A stretch of DNA of 64,000 bases from CAYSFW01 sp050329935 (GCA_050329935.1 JBHJOI010000105.1:1-64000); one strand, 5' to 3'; shown: positions 42,174 to 52,638, counted from the first letter of the stretch. Translations and numbers: made by a program. The notes: a model not told the origin generated them from the sequence alone.

Positions 42174-45100
42174 GTGTTCCGAATTCCGGATCTCGGCGTG
42201 GAAGAAAAGCAACGGCTGACGGTTCTCGAAAACCTGCTGGATAGAATTCGCACGCGGATACCCGAGGCACAGCGGTCACCGCTGATTCGGATTGCCGAAC
42301 GCTATTATACCGGCGTCGCGCTGGACGACCTCGAGGCGACCTCCGCCGAGGATCTCTATGGCGCGATGCTGTCGCACTGGCGCACCGCACGGCAGCGCGC
42401 GCCGGGCGACGCGACGCTGCGTATCTATACGCCGGTCTTCGATCGCGATGGTTGGCGCTCGCCGCACACCGTGATCGAGGTCGTCACCGACGACATGCCG
42501 TTTCTGGTGGACTCCTTGAGCATGGTGCTCACCCAGCGTCGATTGACCACGCATCTGCTCGTGCACCCGACCTTCACGGTGTTTCGCGATGAGCGGGGCG
42601 AGTTGTGCGGCTACGCGCCGGAGCGGACCGCCGACGGCACCGAACTCAAGGAATCGTGGATGCGGTTCGAGGTGGATCCGATCGCGGGCGAGCCGGAACG
42701 CGAGGCCTTGCGCACAGAACTCACGGCGGTCCTGACGGACGTTCGCGCCGTCGTCGCGGATTGGCCGGCAATGCGCGCGCAGATGCAAGGCGTGATCGCT
42801 GAAACCGCCGCGCTCGGCGCGAACCCGCCGTGCCCGGGCGCCGACCTGGATGAAGCGCTGGCTTTTCTGCGTTGGCTCGACGACCACCATTTCACGTATG
42901 TCGGATTTCGCGCATTCGATCTCCGGCACGACGCGCAGGGCGAATACCTGGAGCAAACGCCCGGATCCTCGCTCGGCATATACCGCCTGCGCGCGGTCAA
43001 ATCCGTGCTCCGAATTCCACCCTATCTACGCGAACTTGCGTTGAGCCACGAGCCGCTTGTGTTGACCAAATCGGCTGTCCTGTCCACGGTTCATCGTCCG
43101 GTTCAACTCGACTATGTCGGCGTCAAGCGCTTCGATGCGCAGGGCACGGTCGTGGGCGAATGGCGGTTTCAGGGCCTCTACACCTCCGCGGCCTACGACG
43201 CGCGCCCGAGCCAGATTCCGTTGTTGCGACACAAGCTTGCAAGCATTATCGCGCGCGCGGCGCTCGACCCCGACGGCCATGCCAGCAAGGCGCTCGAGCA
43301 CATTCTCCACACGCTACCGCGCGATGAGCTGATTCAGGCCGACGTCACGACCTTGCACCAGACCGCGATCGGCATCCTCAATCATCAAGGTCGCCAGAAG
43401 CTCAAGGTTTACGCGCGTCCGGATCCTTTTGGACGGTTCGTCAGCGTGCTGGTGTGCGCGCCGCGCGACCGTTACGACACGCAATTGCGCAAGCGGATGC
43501 AATCGATCCTGGTCGCAAGGTTCGATGGCACCGGCTCCGAGTTCAACGTCCAGTTCACCGAGGGCGTGACCGCGCAGGTTCACTTCATTGTCTGGACCTT
43601 ACCCGGCCCGCCCCGCACCGCCGATACCCGCGAGCTGGAAGCACTCCTCACGGCGGCGATGCAATCCTGGCCGGACCTATTGCGCGCGGAACTGCTGGAG
43701 GTTTTCGGCGAAGCACAGGGGCTTGCGTTGTTCGAGCGCTACGGCGACGCGTTTCCGCTAGGCTACCGCGACGAGTGCACGCCCCGCACCGCGTTGGTGG
43801 ACATACAGCACATCGAGTCTATTCGTGCCGGAAAGCCACTGGCGATGCATCTCTATCGCCCCCCCGAGACCAGCACCGATCTGCGCTTCAAACTCTACGG
43901 CCAACACCGTGCGCTACCGCTATCGGATGTGTTGCCGATGCTGGAACGGATGGGGCTCAAGGTGCTCGCCGCCACGCCTTATGAAATTCGACCCGCCGGC
44001 GCCAGCGAGCGTTGGATCATCAATTTCGTTCTCGTGCCCTTGGTCGCGGTCGATATCGACATCCCCGAGGTCAAGGAACGCTTTCAAGAAGCATTCGCCC
44101 AAGTCTGCGCCGGGCAGATGGAGAGCGACGGATTCAACGCGCTGGTGTTGCTCGCCGGACTCGATTGGCGCGAGGTCACGCTGTTGCGCGCCTATTGCAA
44201 ATACCTGCTGCAAACCCGCACCCCGTTCAGCCAGGCGTATATGGAAGAGACCCTGGGCCGCAATCCGCGCATTGCCCGCCAACTGGTGGAGCTGTTTCAC
44301 GGCCATCACTCGCCACGGGAAGCCCAAGAGCCGAATCTGCTGCGGGAACGCATTGCCCGCTGCGAAAAAGCCATCGATGCGGTCACCAGTCTGGATGAAG
44401 ACCGCATTCTGCGGCTGTTCTTGAACACGACCCTCGCCACGCTGCGCACCAACTACTATCAACTCGACCGCGATGGACAAGCGAAAGCCCACCTGGCGCT
44501 CAAGTTCGATTCGGCCCTAGTGCCGGAGCTGCCACCGCCGCGACCGAAGTACGAGATCTTCGTCTACGCGCCATACTTCGAAGCCATCCACCTCCGTGGC
44601 GGTCTGGTCGCACGCGGCGGCCTGCGATGGTCGGATCGGCGCGAGGACTTCCGCACCGAGGTGCTGGGATTGATGAAGGCGCAGATGATCAAGAACGCGT
44701 TGATCGTGCCGGTCGGCGCGAAGGGCGGATTTTTCGCCAAGCAGTTGCCGGTCGGCGCGAGTCGGGACGAGGTGCAACGCGAAATCATCCGCTGTTATCG
44801 CGGCTTCATTCATGGCCTGCTCGACCTCACGGACAACCGCGTTGGCGGCCGGATCGAGCCGCCGCCCGAAGTCGTGCGCCGCGATGGTAACGACCCCTAC
44901 CTGGTCGTTGCGGCGGACAAAGGCACCGCCAGCTTCTCCGATCTGGCCAACGAGATCGCCGCGGAGTATGGATTCTGGCTCGGGGATGCCTTCGCGTCGG
45001 GTGGCTCGCTTGGCTACGACCATAAGAAAATGGCTATCACCGCGCGTGGCGCCTGGGTCTCGGTATCGCGGCATTTCGCCGAATTGGGGCTGGACGTTCA

Positions 45101-47024
45101 GACCACACCCTTCCGGGTGATCGGCATCGGCGATATGTCGGGCGACGTTTTCGGCAACGGGATGCTGCGATCGCGCCAGATTCGCCTGATCGCGGCCTTC
45201 AACCACCAGCACATCTTCATCGATCCCGACCCAAATCCCGAACTCGCGTTTCGCGAGCGCGAGCGCCTGTTCGCGCTGCCGCGCTCGACCTGGCAGGACT
45301 ACGACACCCAGCTCATATCACCCGGTGGGGGCGTTTATTCGCGTGGGTTGAAAAGCATCGCCCTCAGCGACGCGGCCCGCGCCGCCCTCGGGATCGATCG
45401 AGCCCGGCTCAACCCGAATGAGCTGATTCGCGCCTTGCTGCGCGCACCGGTGGATCTGCTCTGGAACGGCGGTATCGGCACCTATGTGAAGGCAAGTTCC
45501 GAGACCCACCTCGCGGTCGGGGATCGCGCCAACGACGCGGTGCGGATCGATGCGTCCGAACTGCGGTGCAAGGTCGTCGGCGAAGGCGGCAATCTGGGCT
45601 TCACGCAACGCGCACGGGTTGAATTCGCACTGAACGGGGGGTACATCAATACCGATGCGATCGACAACTCTGGGGGCGTCGACTGCTCCGACCACGAAGT
45701 CAATATCAAGATCCTGCTCGATCAATGCGTCGTCGACGGTGATCTCACGCTCAAGCAACGCAACCAATTGCTGCGAAGAATGACCGAGGACGTGGCTCGA
45801 CTGGTGCTGCGCGGCAACTATCAGCAAACCCAAGCCATCAGTCTCGCCGCGCGTCACGGAAGCTATTTTCTTTACGACCATTTGCGCTTGATCGAACGTC
45901 TGGAACGCGAAGGTCGCCTCGACCGCGAGCTCGAGGCCTTGCCCTCCAGCGCCGCACTCAATCAGCGCGAAGCCGACAAACGCGGCCTGACGCGTCCAGA
46001 AATCGCCGTACTGCTTGGCTACAGCAAGATTCGAACTTACCAGTCCCTGGTCGAATCCGACCTGTCGGGCGACGATTTCCTGCGGCGCGAGTTGTTCGAC
46101 TATTTTCCCGCGCCGCTGCGGCGCAAGTTCCACGCGGCGATTGAGCGCCACTCGCTGGGACGGGAAATCACGGCGACCCATCTCGGCAACCAGGTGATCA
46201 ACCGCATGGGCGGAACGTACATTCAGCGTATGGAGGACGAAACTGAATCCAGCGTACCCGAGATCGTCCGCGCCTATCTCGCGGCGCGTGAGGTGTTTGG
46301 CACCGAGTCATTATGGCAGGCGATCGACGATCTCGATCTCGCGCTTGATGCCGGCGTACAACTCGACATGCTGTTCGAGGTCCGCCGTCTGCTTGACCGC
46401 GCCACCCGCTGGCTGCTGCGCCAACACCCCGGCCCGCTTCCGGTTTGTGCCACGGTCGCGCGATTTCAACCAGTCGTCACCGACGTGCTCGCCCTCCTGC
46501 CCTATGCGATCCGCGGCGAAGGTCGCCAACAACTCGAACTCGCGGCACAAGGTCTGATCGATCGGGGCGTACCGGCGCGCCTCGCGTGGTCGGTCGCCAA
46601 CCTCGACGCGGCCATTGCCGCGCTCGATATCACCGAGGTCGCCAGCCACGATGGCCACGCCGTCGAGCGCGTTGCGCTGATTCACTACGCCCTGGGCGAC
46701 TGCCTCGATTTGAACTGGCTCAATGAGCGGTTGCGCGAGCTACCACGCGACAACCGCTGGAAACGTGGCGTGCGCACCTCGCTTCGCGAGGATGCCAATC
46801 GCAGTCGCCGCCTGGTCACGGAGCGGATCCTGCGCCAACCCATTGCCGTCGGCGTCGATCCGCTGGATGCCGACGCTCAACTCACCGGCTGGCGCAAAAC
46901 CGTCGCGGCGCCCTTCGAGCGCTACCACGCGATCATCACTGAACTCCGCGCGACGGCCAACGGCAAACCCGACCTCGCCATGCTCACGGTCGCCACCGAG
47001 GCGCTACGCGCGTTGGCGATTTGA
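42174..47024 (+). CDS. gdhB: NAD-specific glutamate dehydrogenase, large (GDH-180 class)
   Basis: A 1616-residue enzyme that deaminates glutamate to 2-oxoglutarate. The N-terminal ~650 residues are the ACT-like regulatory region (VIEVVTDDMPFLVDSLSMVL). The catalytic core is near residues 800-1200: GGLVARGGLRWSDRREDFRTEVLGLMKAQMIKNALIVPVGAKGGFFAKQ with the substrate Lys, DKGTASFSDLANEIAAEYGFWLGDAFASGGSLGYDHKKM, then the Rossmann part GIGDMSGDVFGNGMLRS and VVGEGGNLGFTQRAR. The helical C-terminal region ends near LRALAI. The start is GTG with AGAAGG close by; other in-frame GTG codons exist. The region upstream (41933-42173) shows no further gene. Confidence 0.95.
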   Translation: MFRIPDLGVEEKQRLTVLENLLDRIRTRIPEAQRSPLIRIAERYYTGVALDDLEATSAEDLYGAMLSHWRTARQRAPGDATLRIYTPVFDRDGWRSPHTVIEVVTDDMPFLVDSLSMVLTQRRLTTHLLVHPTFTVFRDERGELCGYAPERTADGTELKESWMRFEVDPIAGEPEREALRTELTAVLTDVRAVVADWPAMRAQMQGVIAETAALGANPPCPGADLDEALAFLRWLDDHHFTYVGFRAFDLRHDAQGEYLEQTPGSSLGIYRLRAVKSVLRIPPYLRELALSHEPLVLTKSAVLSTVHRPVQLDYVGVKRFDAQGTVVGEWRFQGLYTSAAYDARPSQIPLLRHKLASIIARAALDPDGHASKALEHILHTLPRDELIQADVTTLHQTAIGILNHQGRQKLKVYARPDPFGRFVSVLVCAPRDRYDTQLRKRMQSILVARFDGTGSEFNVQFTEGVTAQVHFIVWTLPGPPRTADTRELEALLTAAMQSWPDLLRAELLEVFGEAQGLALFERYGDAFPLGYRDECTPRTALVDIQHIESIRAGKPLAMHLYRPPETSTDLRFKLYGQHRALPLSDVLPMLERMGLKVLAATPYEIRPAGASERWIINFVLVPLVAVDIDIPEVKERFQEAFAQVCAGQMESDGFNALVLLAGLDWREVTLLRAYCKYLLQTRTPFSQAYMEETLGRNPRIARQLVELFHGHHSPREAQEPNLLRERIARCEKAIDAVTSLDEDRILRLFLNTTLATLRTNYYQLDRDGQAKAHLALKFDSALVPELPPPRPKYEIFVYAPYFEAIHLRGGLVARGGLRWSDRREDFRTEVLGLMKAQMIKNALIVPVGAKGGFFAKQLPVGASRDEVQREIIRCYRGFIHGLLDLTDNRVGGRIEPPPEVVRRDGNDPYLVVAADKGTASFSDLANEIAAEYGFWLGDAFASGGSLGYDHKKMAITARGAWVSVSRHFAELGLDVQTTPFRVIGIGDMSGDVFGNGMLRSRQIRLIAAFNHQHIFIDPDPNPELAFRERERLFALPRSTWQDYDTQLISPGGGVYSRGLKSIALSDAARAALGIDRARLNPNELIRALLRAPVDLLWNGGIGTYVKASSETHLAVGDRANDAVRIDASELRCKVVGEGGNLGFTQRARVEFALNGGYINTDAIDNSGGVDCSDHEVNIKILLDQCVVDGDLTLKQRNQLLRRMTEDVARLVLRGNYQQTQAISLAARHGSYFLYDHLRLIERLEREGRLDRELEALPSSAALNQREADKRGLTRPEIAVLLGYSKIRTYQSLVESDLSGDDFLRRELFDYFPAPLRRKFHAAIERHSLGREITATHLGNQVINRMGGTYIQRMEDETESSVPEIVRAYLAAREVFGTESLWQAIDDLDLALDAGVQLDMLFEVRRLLDRATRWLLRQHPGPLPVCATVARFQPVVTDVLALLPYAIRGEGRQQLELAAQGLIDRGVPARLAWSVANLDAAIAALDITEVASHDGHAVERVALIHYALGDCLDLNWLNERLRELPRDNRWKRGVRTSLREDANRSRRLVTERILRQPIAVGVDPLDADAQLTGWRKTVAAPFERYHAIITELRATANGKPDLAMLTVATEALRALAI

Positions 47025-47097
47025 CCAAGTTTGTCAGGCGAGGAAACGTCCCTCGGGAACTCAAAGACCTCATTCGGTGAGCCCGCCAAGAAAAGAA

Positions 47098-47117
47098 CGG
47101 CAGGAATGATCCTGCCG
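47098..47117. terminator. Bidirectional hairpin terminator between gdhB and the OmpA fusion gene
   Basis: CGGCAGGA and TCCTGCCG form an 8-bp stem with a 4-base loop between two convergent genes. The plus strand continues CTTTCC and the minus strand GTTCTTTTC, so it can serve both. Confidence 0.7.
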
Positions 47118-47147
47118 CTTTCCAGTCGATTCAAACCGCGGGGCCGG

Positions 47148-49733
47148 CTATTTGCGCTCTACCACCTCACGCGGATCCGGGAAGAAGTCGACGCGGCGGT
47201 TCTGCGACCACGCCTCCGGCAAACTCCTCGGATCACGCGGGTCGCGCTCGCCGCGAGCCTCGTACGCCAGCCGTTTGCTCATGATGCCCTGTTGTTCGAG
47301 GTACTTCGCGGCCTCTTTCGCCCGCCGCAACGACAACCCCAGGTTGTAGTCGTCGCTGCCGCGCTCGTCAGCGTGTCCCACGAGGGTCATGCGGAGATCC
47401 GGGTAGGCATTCATCAGTTGCGTGACCTCGTTCAGACGCGCGATCGCCTCGGGCTTGAGCACATGCCGATCGGTATCGAAAAAAATGGACTCGATTTGCA
47501 GCACGACCATCTTCGGTGCCACGGGCGCGGGCTTGGGTTTCGGCGGCGGTGGCGGCTCGGCCTTCACGACCGGCGCGACCACGGCGGCCACCGGCACCGG
47601 CTTGGGCTTGGCGCCACCGAAACGCTTCAGCAACGACATCGAGATCAACTGCGCGTCTTCATCGAAAAATTCGTACTCGCCGCGCAATGAAAAGCCATTC
47701 TGAAACTGGTACTCGGCGCCGAGACCACCATAGATCTCCGTACCTTCCACTTCGCGAAAGGTGATGTTGTGACCCTTGTTGTCAATCTCCGCAAGGCCGA
47801 GTTTGGCAAGAAACGTCAGGCCTGGACTGTTACTCGGAAAGTTAGCGACCAGGCCAGCACCAAAGGCGTTGTAGTCGATCTCGCCGCCATTGGAGAAACC
47901 GGCCGCGCCGAGCTTGGACGCAAAGCCCTCGATCGACAGCCAGCGCAAGATGTCATAGCCGAGAAACAGCTTGTAGCCGACGTCATTCTTGTCGTCCACG
48001 GTCAGGCTCGGGATATTCACCACCTCTGGTTCCAGGCGCGATTGACCCACGCCACCGCCGATGTAGAACTGTCCCGGCGCGGCCTGGGCACCGAACGAGG
48101 CGCCGAGCGAAACGCCGAGCAGCCCGGTCAGTGCCGCCCAGCGCCGACGCCGGAATGCGAGCGCGCCGCCCATCGCAAGCAACAGCGGCAGACCCGCCGC
48201 GCCACCGCCGATCCCACCCTCGAGGCGGGTCAGCACCTCACCCGGCGCCGCTTCGGCAGCCCGGCCGGAGAGCGCAAGAGTGACCGGCGCGACACCGGGA
48301 TCAGCGGCTGGAATCACTAGGCTGCCAAACTTGTTGCCAGCCGTGTTTGCCGCGAAATTGAGCGTGATGGTGCACGATTGCTGCGACGACAGAGATTGAC
48401 CACTGCAGTTTTCGTTGACGATTGTGAAGTCCGCGTTAGCGGGTGCCGCGACATTGCCCAGCGTCAATACACCTGTACCGATATTGCTCACTGTGACCAC
48501 CGAACTCGTCGGTGCCCCACCCAGGGTGTACTCGGGCAACAGGACGCTGGTCGCAGGCACTACTGAGAGAATCGGATTCGTCGCAACCGGCGCCACCGAT
48601 GCCGTGCCGGATAAACTGGCTGTGACGGTTGCCTCGTCGGGATCATTGGAGGGGATCACCAGGGTGCTGGTCTTTGCGCCCGCGGTCGCCGTCGAAAAAT
48701 CGAGTCCGATCACGCAGGACTGCCCGGCCGTGAGCGACCGCTCGCTACAACCATCGGTCGCGATCGTAAAATCGGCATTGGTGGGCGCAGGGATCGTTCC
48801 GATCGTCAAGGTGCCCGTCGCAGCATTGCTGACAGTCACGTTCGTCGTCGTCTTCGTTCCGCCCAGTGTGAACGCGGGAAAGACGACGCTGGCTGGCGAC
48901 ACGGCAATATCCGGGGTGCCGATCGGCACGCATTCCTGGAAACTGATCAGGCTCATCGCGAAATCGTTACCCGAGCTACTGGTCACTTGTTTGTCGTGCA
49001 CCGACAAGGTCGCCGACGTCGCCCCGCCGGTGGAGACGGTGATACCGAGCCGCTGCCAGGCGTCCGTGGTCGCTTCGGTGGCGCACGCATTCGTCGTGGT
49101 GTTGAGGCCGCTACCGGAGTCACACACCGGAATGTCGCTACCTAACTGGGTGCCGTTGACCTGAAATTCCACCAGCGGCGCGACGAAACCGCCTGCTTGA
49201 AAGCCCGGGGCCAGTACGTTCGAGAAATACGCGGTAAAGGCATAGTCGGTATTCGGCTTCAAGCCGTTGATCGTTTGCTCCCACAGCATGGTCGGCGCGC
49301 CCGCATCGTTGCCATTGAAGGCCAACCAGTTCGGGGTCGCGGGTACCGCGGGCAGTCCGCCGGGCGGCGTCAGGTCGCCCGGAAACGCGATCTGGCTGAC
49401 GAACGGCAATGCGCTATGGGTACCGGTCATCACACCGATGCCGGTGTTCGGGAATACCGATCCGTTACCGTCGGTCGGGTAGTCGCCGACCGGGGCCTTG
49501 AACATGGCCGGATCGGTGGTGAAGCCGTTAAAGCCGTTCGCGAACGCGGGATTCGCCAACGTTTCGGTGCCATTAGGGACAAAACCCGTCGGACACCCTG
49601 ATTCCGCCAACGCGGCGCCGGAGACCATGCTGATCGCTAACACGGTCGAGACGGTTCCCAGCGCGTGACCGACCGAGATCGCGAGCGCGCTTCGCCGAGC
49701 GACGACGGGGTGTCCTGATTGACCAGTTCTCAT
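47148..49733 (-). CDS. Choice-of-anchor surface protein fused to an OmpA-family barrel
   Basis: About 861 residues from MRTGQSGHPV; a longer reading goes to 49802. Order: signal peptide ending SGAALAES; a secreted domain to about residue 270; two ASH/choice-of-anchor D-like repeats at about 275-378 and 387-490 (VSPASVVFPAFTLGGTKTTTNVTVSN; VVPATSVLLPEYTLGG). Next is a Gly-rich hydrophobic Arg-ended segment, GGIGGGAAGLPLLLAMGGALAF plus RRRR, at about 505-531. A second signal-like stretch ends FGAQAAPG, followed by an OmpA-type barrel, a Pro/Lys linker and a C-terminal OmpA domain (IFFDTDRHVLKPEAIARLNEV, GHADERGSDDYNLGLSLRRA). The middle segment looks like a GlyGly-CTERM sorting tail, normally found only at a protein's end, so this seems to be a fusion of two genes. 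Confidence 0.8.
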   Translation of the reverse strand: MRTGQSGHPVVARRSALAISVGHALGTVSTVLAISMVSGAALAESGCPTGFVPNGTETLANPAFANGFNGFTTDPAMFKAPVGDYPTDGNGSVFPNTGIGVMTGTHSALPFVSQIAFPGDLTPPGGLPAVPATPNWLAFNGNDAGAPTMLWEQTINGLKPNTDYAFTAYFSNVLAPGFQAGGFVAPLVEFQVNGTQLGSDIPVCDSGSGLNTTTNACATEATTDAWQRLGITVSTGGATSATLSVHDKQVTSSSGNDFAMSLISFQECVPIGTPDIAVSPASVVFPAFTLGGTKTTTNVTVSNAATGTLTIGTIPAPTNADFTIATDGCSERSLTAGQSCVIGLDFSTATAGAKTSTLVIPSNDPDEATVTASLSGTASVAPVATNPILSVVPATSVLLPEYTLGGAPTSSVVTVSNIGTGVLTLGNVAAPANADFTIVNENCSGQSLSSQQSCTITLNFAANTAGNKFGSLVIPAADPGVAPVTLALSGRAAEAAPGEVLTRLEGGIGGGAAGLPLLLAMGGALAFRRRRWAALTGLLGVSLGASFGAQAAPGQFYIGGGVGQSRLEPEVVNIPSLTVDDKNDVGYKLFLGYDILRWLSIEGFASKLGAAGFSNGGEIDYNAFGAGLVANFPSNSPGLTFLAKLGLAEIDNKGHNITFREVEGTEIYGGLGAEYQFQNGFSLRGEYEFFDEDAQLISMSLLKRFGGAKPKPVPVAAVVAPVVKAEPPPPPKPKPAPVAPKMVVLQIESIFFDTDRHVLKPEAIARLNEVTQLMNAYPDLRMTLVGHADERGSDDYNLGLSLRRAKEAAKYLEQQGIMSKRLAYEARGERDPRDPRSLPEAWSQNRRVDFFPDPREVVERK

Positions 49734-50073
49734 ACTCAATTTCTCCTCGATTGATCTGGTAACTAAGTTAGGCGGCTCATTCAGTCCAGTGCCACGCAGC
49801 ATCCGCGTCCGGAACGCACCACGCCCGATTGGCGTATCATATCAATATTCTTATAAATGTCATGCAGTTAATCAACTAACTTAAATTATCGCAAAGAAAC
49901 AATTTGTAACTTTGACCACGAGGTCACGGTTTACTTGAGTCCAGTCACCCGGTCTTGACGAAAGGCCGCACCGCGTGGCGGTCGTTGCGAGCGCCGCAAC
50001 GCTCCCGCACCGAATGCCTTAGAGGTTTTTATCCAATTGATTAACCATATGATTTCCGCAATCAATCGGATGT
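49734..50073. other. Intergenic between OmpA fusion and ABC-F genes
   Basis: It contains the 5' leader of the OmpA fusion gene on the minus strand, with GAGGAG near 49742-49747, and an AT-rich stretch at 49840-49920 suitable for its promoter. No small gene or RNA was recognised. Confidence 0.4.
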
Positions 50074-51942
50074 TCACTCCGACGCGGCCTCGATCGCCTC
50101 ACTCAGTTCGAGCCACTCAGTCTCGGCCGCTGACTGCACCGAGCGAATCTCGGCCTGGCGTTTGAGCAGATCCTGTAACGCCGTTTTATTCGCCGGCTCG
50201 TAGACGCCGGGGTCGCCAAGTTGCGCTTCGATGCGCTGGCGTTCCGATTGCAGTCGCTCGATGTTCGCCTCAACGGTCTTGAGCTTGCGCGTCAGCGGTT
50301 GCAACTGCTGGCGCCTGGCGGCGGCGTCGCGGCGCTGTTGTTTGCGGTCGGACTTGTCGGCGCCGGCCTCGGCGGTCTCATCCAGCTCCTGGCGCACGAC
50401 TTGCGTGCGGTAGTCCTCCAGATCGCCCGCATAAAGCTGACAAGCGCCACCTTGAACCAGAAACAGTTCATCGGTACAGGTACGCAGTAGATGGCGGTCG
50501 TGCGACACGATCACCAACGCGCCCTCGTAACTTTGTAGCGCCACCGTGAGCGCGTGCCGCATTTCAAGGTCGAGATGGTTGGTCGGTTCGTCGAGTAACA
50601 GGAGATTCGGTCGCTGCCAGATCAGCAGCGCAAGCGCGAGACGCGATTTTTCGCCTCCGGAGAACGGCGCGACAGGTTCCACCGCGCGCTCGCCGACAAA
50701 ACCAAACCCGCCCAGAAAATCACGGAGCGCCTGCTCGGGTGACTTACCGTCGAGCCGCTGCAAGTGCAGCAGCGCGGAGGCGGTCGGATCAAGCTGTTCA
50801 AGCTGGTGCTGCGCGAAGTAGCCGATCGCCAAGCCGCGCCCCTCGATGCGTCGCCCGGCCGCGAGCGTCAATTCGCCCGCCAGCAGTTTGATCAGGGTCG
50901 ATTTGCCGGCGCCGTTCGCGCCGATCAGGCCGATGCGTTCGCCGGGGCGCACCTGCAACTTGAGGTTGTTAAGAATGGCTTTTCCGCCATACGCCGCCAC
51001 GCCGTCACTGATTTCCAACAGCGGATTGCCGGCTTGCGGGGTCGGTTTGAACTCGAAATGAAACGGCGTATCGACATGCGCCGCGCTAATGAGCTCCATG
51101 CGCTCCAACGCTTTGAGCCGCGATTGCGCCTGACGCGCCTTGGTCGCTTGCGCCCGAAAGCGATCGACGTAGCGCTGCAAGTGCTCGATTTCGCGTTGCT
51201 GTTGCATGAACGCGGCTTGTTGCTGCGCGAGCTGCTCCGCCCGTCGCCGCTCGAACTCGGAGTAGTTGCCCCGATAGCAAGTGATCTTGGTGTGCTCGAT
51301 CCGAGCGACATGCGTCACCACCGCGTCGAGAAACTCTCGATCATGGGAAATCAGGATCAGGGTGCCCGCATAGCCCCGCAACCAATCCTCTAGCCAGATC
51401 ACGGCCTCGAGATCAAGGTGGTTGGTCGGTTCGTCGAGCAGCAGCAAATCCGAGCGACACATCAACGCCTGCGCCAGATTGAGTCGCACCCGCCAGCCGC
51501 CGGAGAACGAACGCACCGGCTGCTGCAACTGCGCATCGGCAAATCCCAGCCCATGCAGGAGCTTGCCGGCCCGCGCCGGCGCCGTGTATCCACCGATCGC
51601 GTCGTAATGCGCCAGCAAATGCGCCAACTGTTCACCCTCCGCGTGGCGCATGGCCCGCTCGACCTCGCGCAACTCGTGGTCGCCGTCGATCACGAATTCC
51701 AGCGCAGGCGTCTCGACCGCGGGCGTTTCCTGGGCCACGTGCGCGATCACCCAAGCGGAAGGTAGGCCGACCTCGCCTTGGTCGGGGTGCAATGATCCCA
51801 ACAAGACCTGAAACAGCGTCGACTTGCCGGAGCCGTTGGCACCGATCAATCCGACCCGCTGGCCAGGGTGTATGGTGAGATCGACAGTTTCGAACAACGG
51901 CTTGGTGCCGCGTTGCAGGGCGAGATTGCGGAGCGTGATCAC
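50074..51942 (-). CDS. yheS: ABC-F family ATPase (YheS-like)
   Basis: A 622-residue protein with two ATPase domains and no membrane segments. Walker A sites are GANGSGKST near residue 36 and GANGAGKST near 345. Signatures are SFSGGWRVRLNLAQAL and PFSGGEKSRLALALLIW, and both LLLDEPTNHLDLE motifs are intact. The linker between them is a long helical Gln/Arg-rich hairpin (AQQQAAFMQQQREIEHLQRYVDRFRAQATKARQAQSR). The C-terminal coiled coil at about 540-620 fits YheS. ABC-F proteins act on the ribosome to relieve stalled translation. Confidence 0.9.
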   Translation of the reverse strand: MITLRNLALQRGTKPLFETVDLTIHPGQRVGLIGANGSGKSTLFQVLLGSLHPDQGEVGLPSAWVIAHVAQETPAVETPALEFVIDGDHELREVERAMRHAEGEQLAHLLAHYDAIGGYTAPARAGKLLHGLGFADAQLQQPVRSFSGGWRVRLNLAQALMCRSDLLLLDEPTNHLDLEAVIWLEDWLRGYAGTLILISHDREFLDAVVTHVARIEHTKITCYRGNYSEFERRRAEQLAQQQAAFMQQQREIEHLQRYVDRFRAQATKARQAQSRLKALERMELISAAHVDTPFHFEFKPTPQAGNPLLEISDGVAAYGGKAILNNLKLQVRPGERIGLIGANGAGKSTLIKLLAGELTLAAGRRIEGRGLAIGYFAQHQLEQLDPTASALLHLQRLDGKSPEQALRDFLGGFGFVGERAVEPVAPFSGGEKSRLALALLIWQRPNLLLLDEPTNHLDLEMRHALTVALQSYEGALVIVSHDRHLLRTCTDELFLVQGGACQLYAGDLEDYRTQVVRQELDETAEAGADKSDRKQQRRDAAARRQQLQPLTRKLKTVEANIERLQSERQRIEAQLGDPGVYEPANKTALQDLLKRQAEIRSVQSAAETEWLELSEAIEAASE

Positions 51943-52092
51943 GGGTCGGTCAGGGCCATCAGCGAACGAACGCGCAGTCTACACCAAGCCCGGTTCAGAC
52001 GGACTCGCCGACCCGCTCGGTCGCGGATCGCCTCGCCCCGGTTGGCGGACACCCTTGCACGATTGGTCATTTGGCGTTAACTTAACAGACAA

Positions 52093-52638
52093 ATGACACT
52101 TTCCCGCGAGAACATCACGATGGCGCGAGTCAAATCCAAACGACCGAACGATACCCGCCCGAGCCAGGATCTAGTCATTCGGGAGCCGGTCACCGCCTAT
52201 TCCGCTGCCTCGCCGCGGCAAGACAAACCCGCCGCGTTGACCGCGCGTTTCGGATCGACCGACTCCGAGCGCATCGCCTTGATCGACGAAATCCGCAAGG
52301 GCATCCGCATTGAATCGTTCGATGAACTGTCCCGCGCGTTGGGGATCACCGCGCAGGAACTCGCTGCGGCGACGGACCTCAATCCGCGTACCCTTGCCCG
52401 GCGGAAGAAGGAAGGCTACCTCCACGCCGACGAGTCGGACCGGGTGTCGCGGGTAGCGATGTTGTTCGAGCGCGCGGTCGAGTTGTTCGAGGGCGAAAAA
52501 GCGCGCGCCGCGCACTGGTTCACAACGCCACGGCAGGCCCTCGCGGGCGCCTCGCCACTCGCGCTATGCGATACCTGGGTCGGCGTGCAGGAGGTCCAGG
52601 ACCTCATCGGCCGGCTGGAACACGGCGTTTTCGCGTGA
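52093..52638 (+). CDS. Xre/MbcA/ParS-type antitoxin
   Basis: An antitoxin of up to 181 residues; an internal ATG at 52120 gives 172. Residues about 55-125 carry the helix-turn-helix-like Xre N-terminal region (ESFDELSRALGITAQELAAATDLNPRTLARRKKEGYLHADESDRVSRVAMLFERAVELF). The C-terminal ParS/MbcA domain reads HWFTTPRQALAGASPLALCDTWVGVQEVQDLIGRLEHGVFA. This family neutralises RES toxins and represses its own promoter. The gene overlaps the toxin start (GTGA), the usual antitoxin-first order. Confidence 0.92.
   Translation: MTLSRENITMARVKSKRPNDTRPSQDLVIREPVTAYSAASPRQDKPAALTARFGSTDSERIALIDEIRKGIRIESFDELSRALGITAQELAAATDLNPRTLARRKKEGYLHADESDRVSRVAMLFERAVELFEGEKARAAHWFTTPRQALAGASPLALCDTWVGVQEVQDLIGRLEHGVFA

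Noticed and set aside
47841..48320. Separate OmpA gene starting at the internal ATG 48173
   Set aside because: Kept as one CDS because the frame is continuous and no ribosome-binding site precedes the internal ATG; noted as a finding instead.
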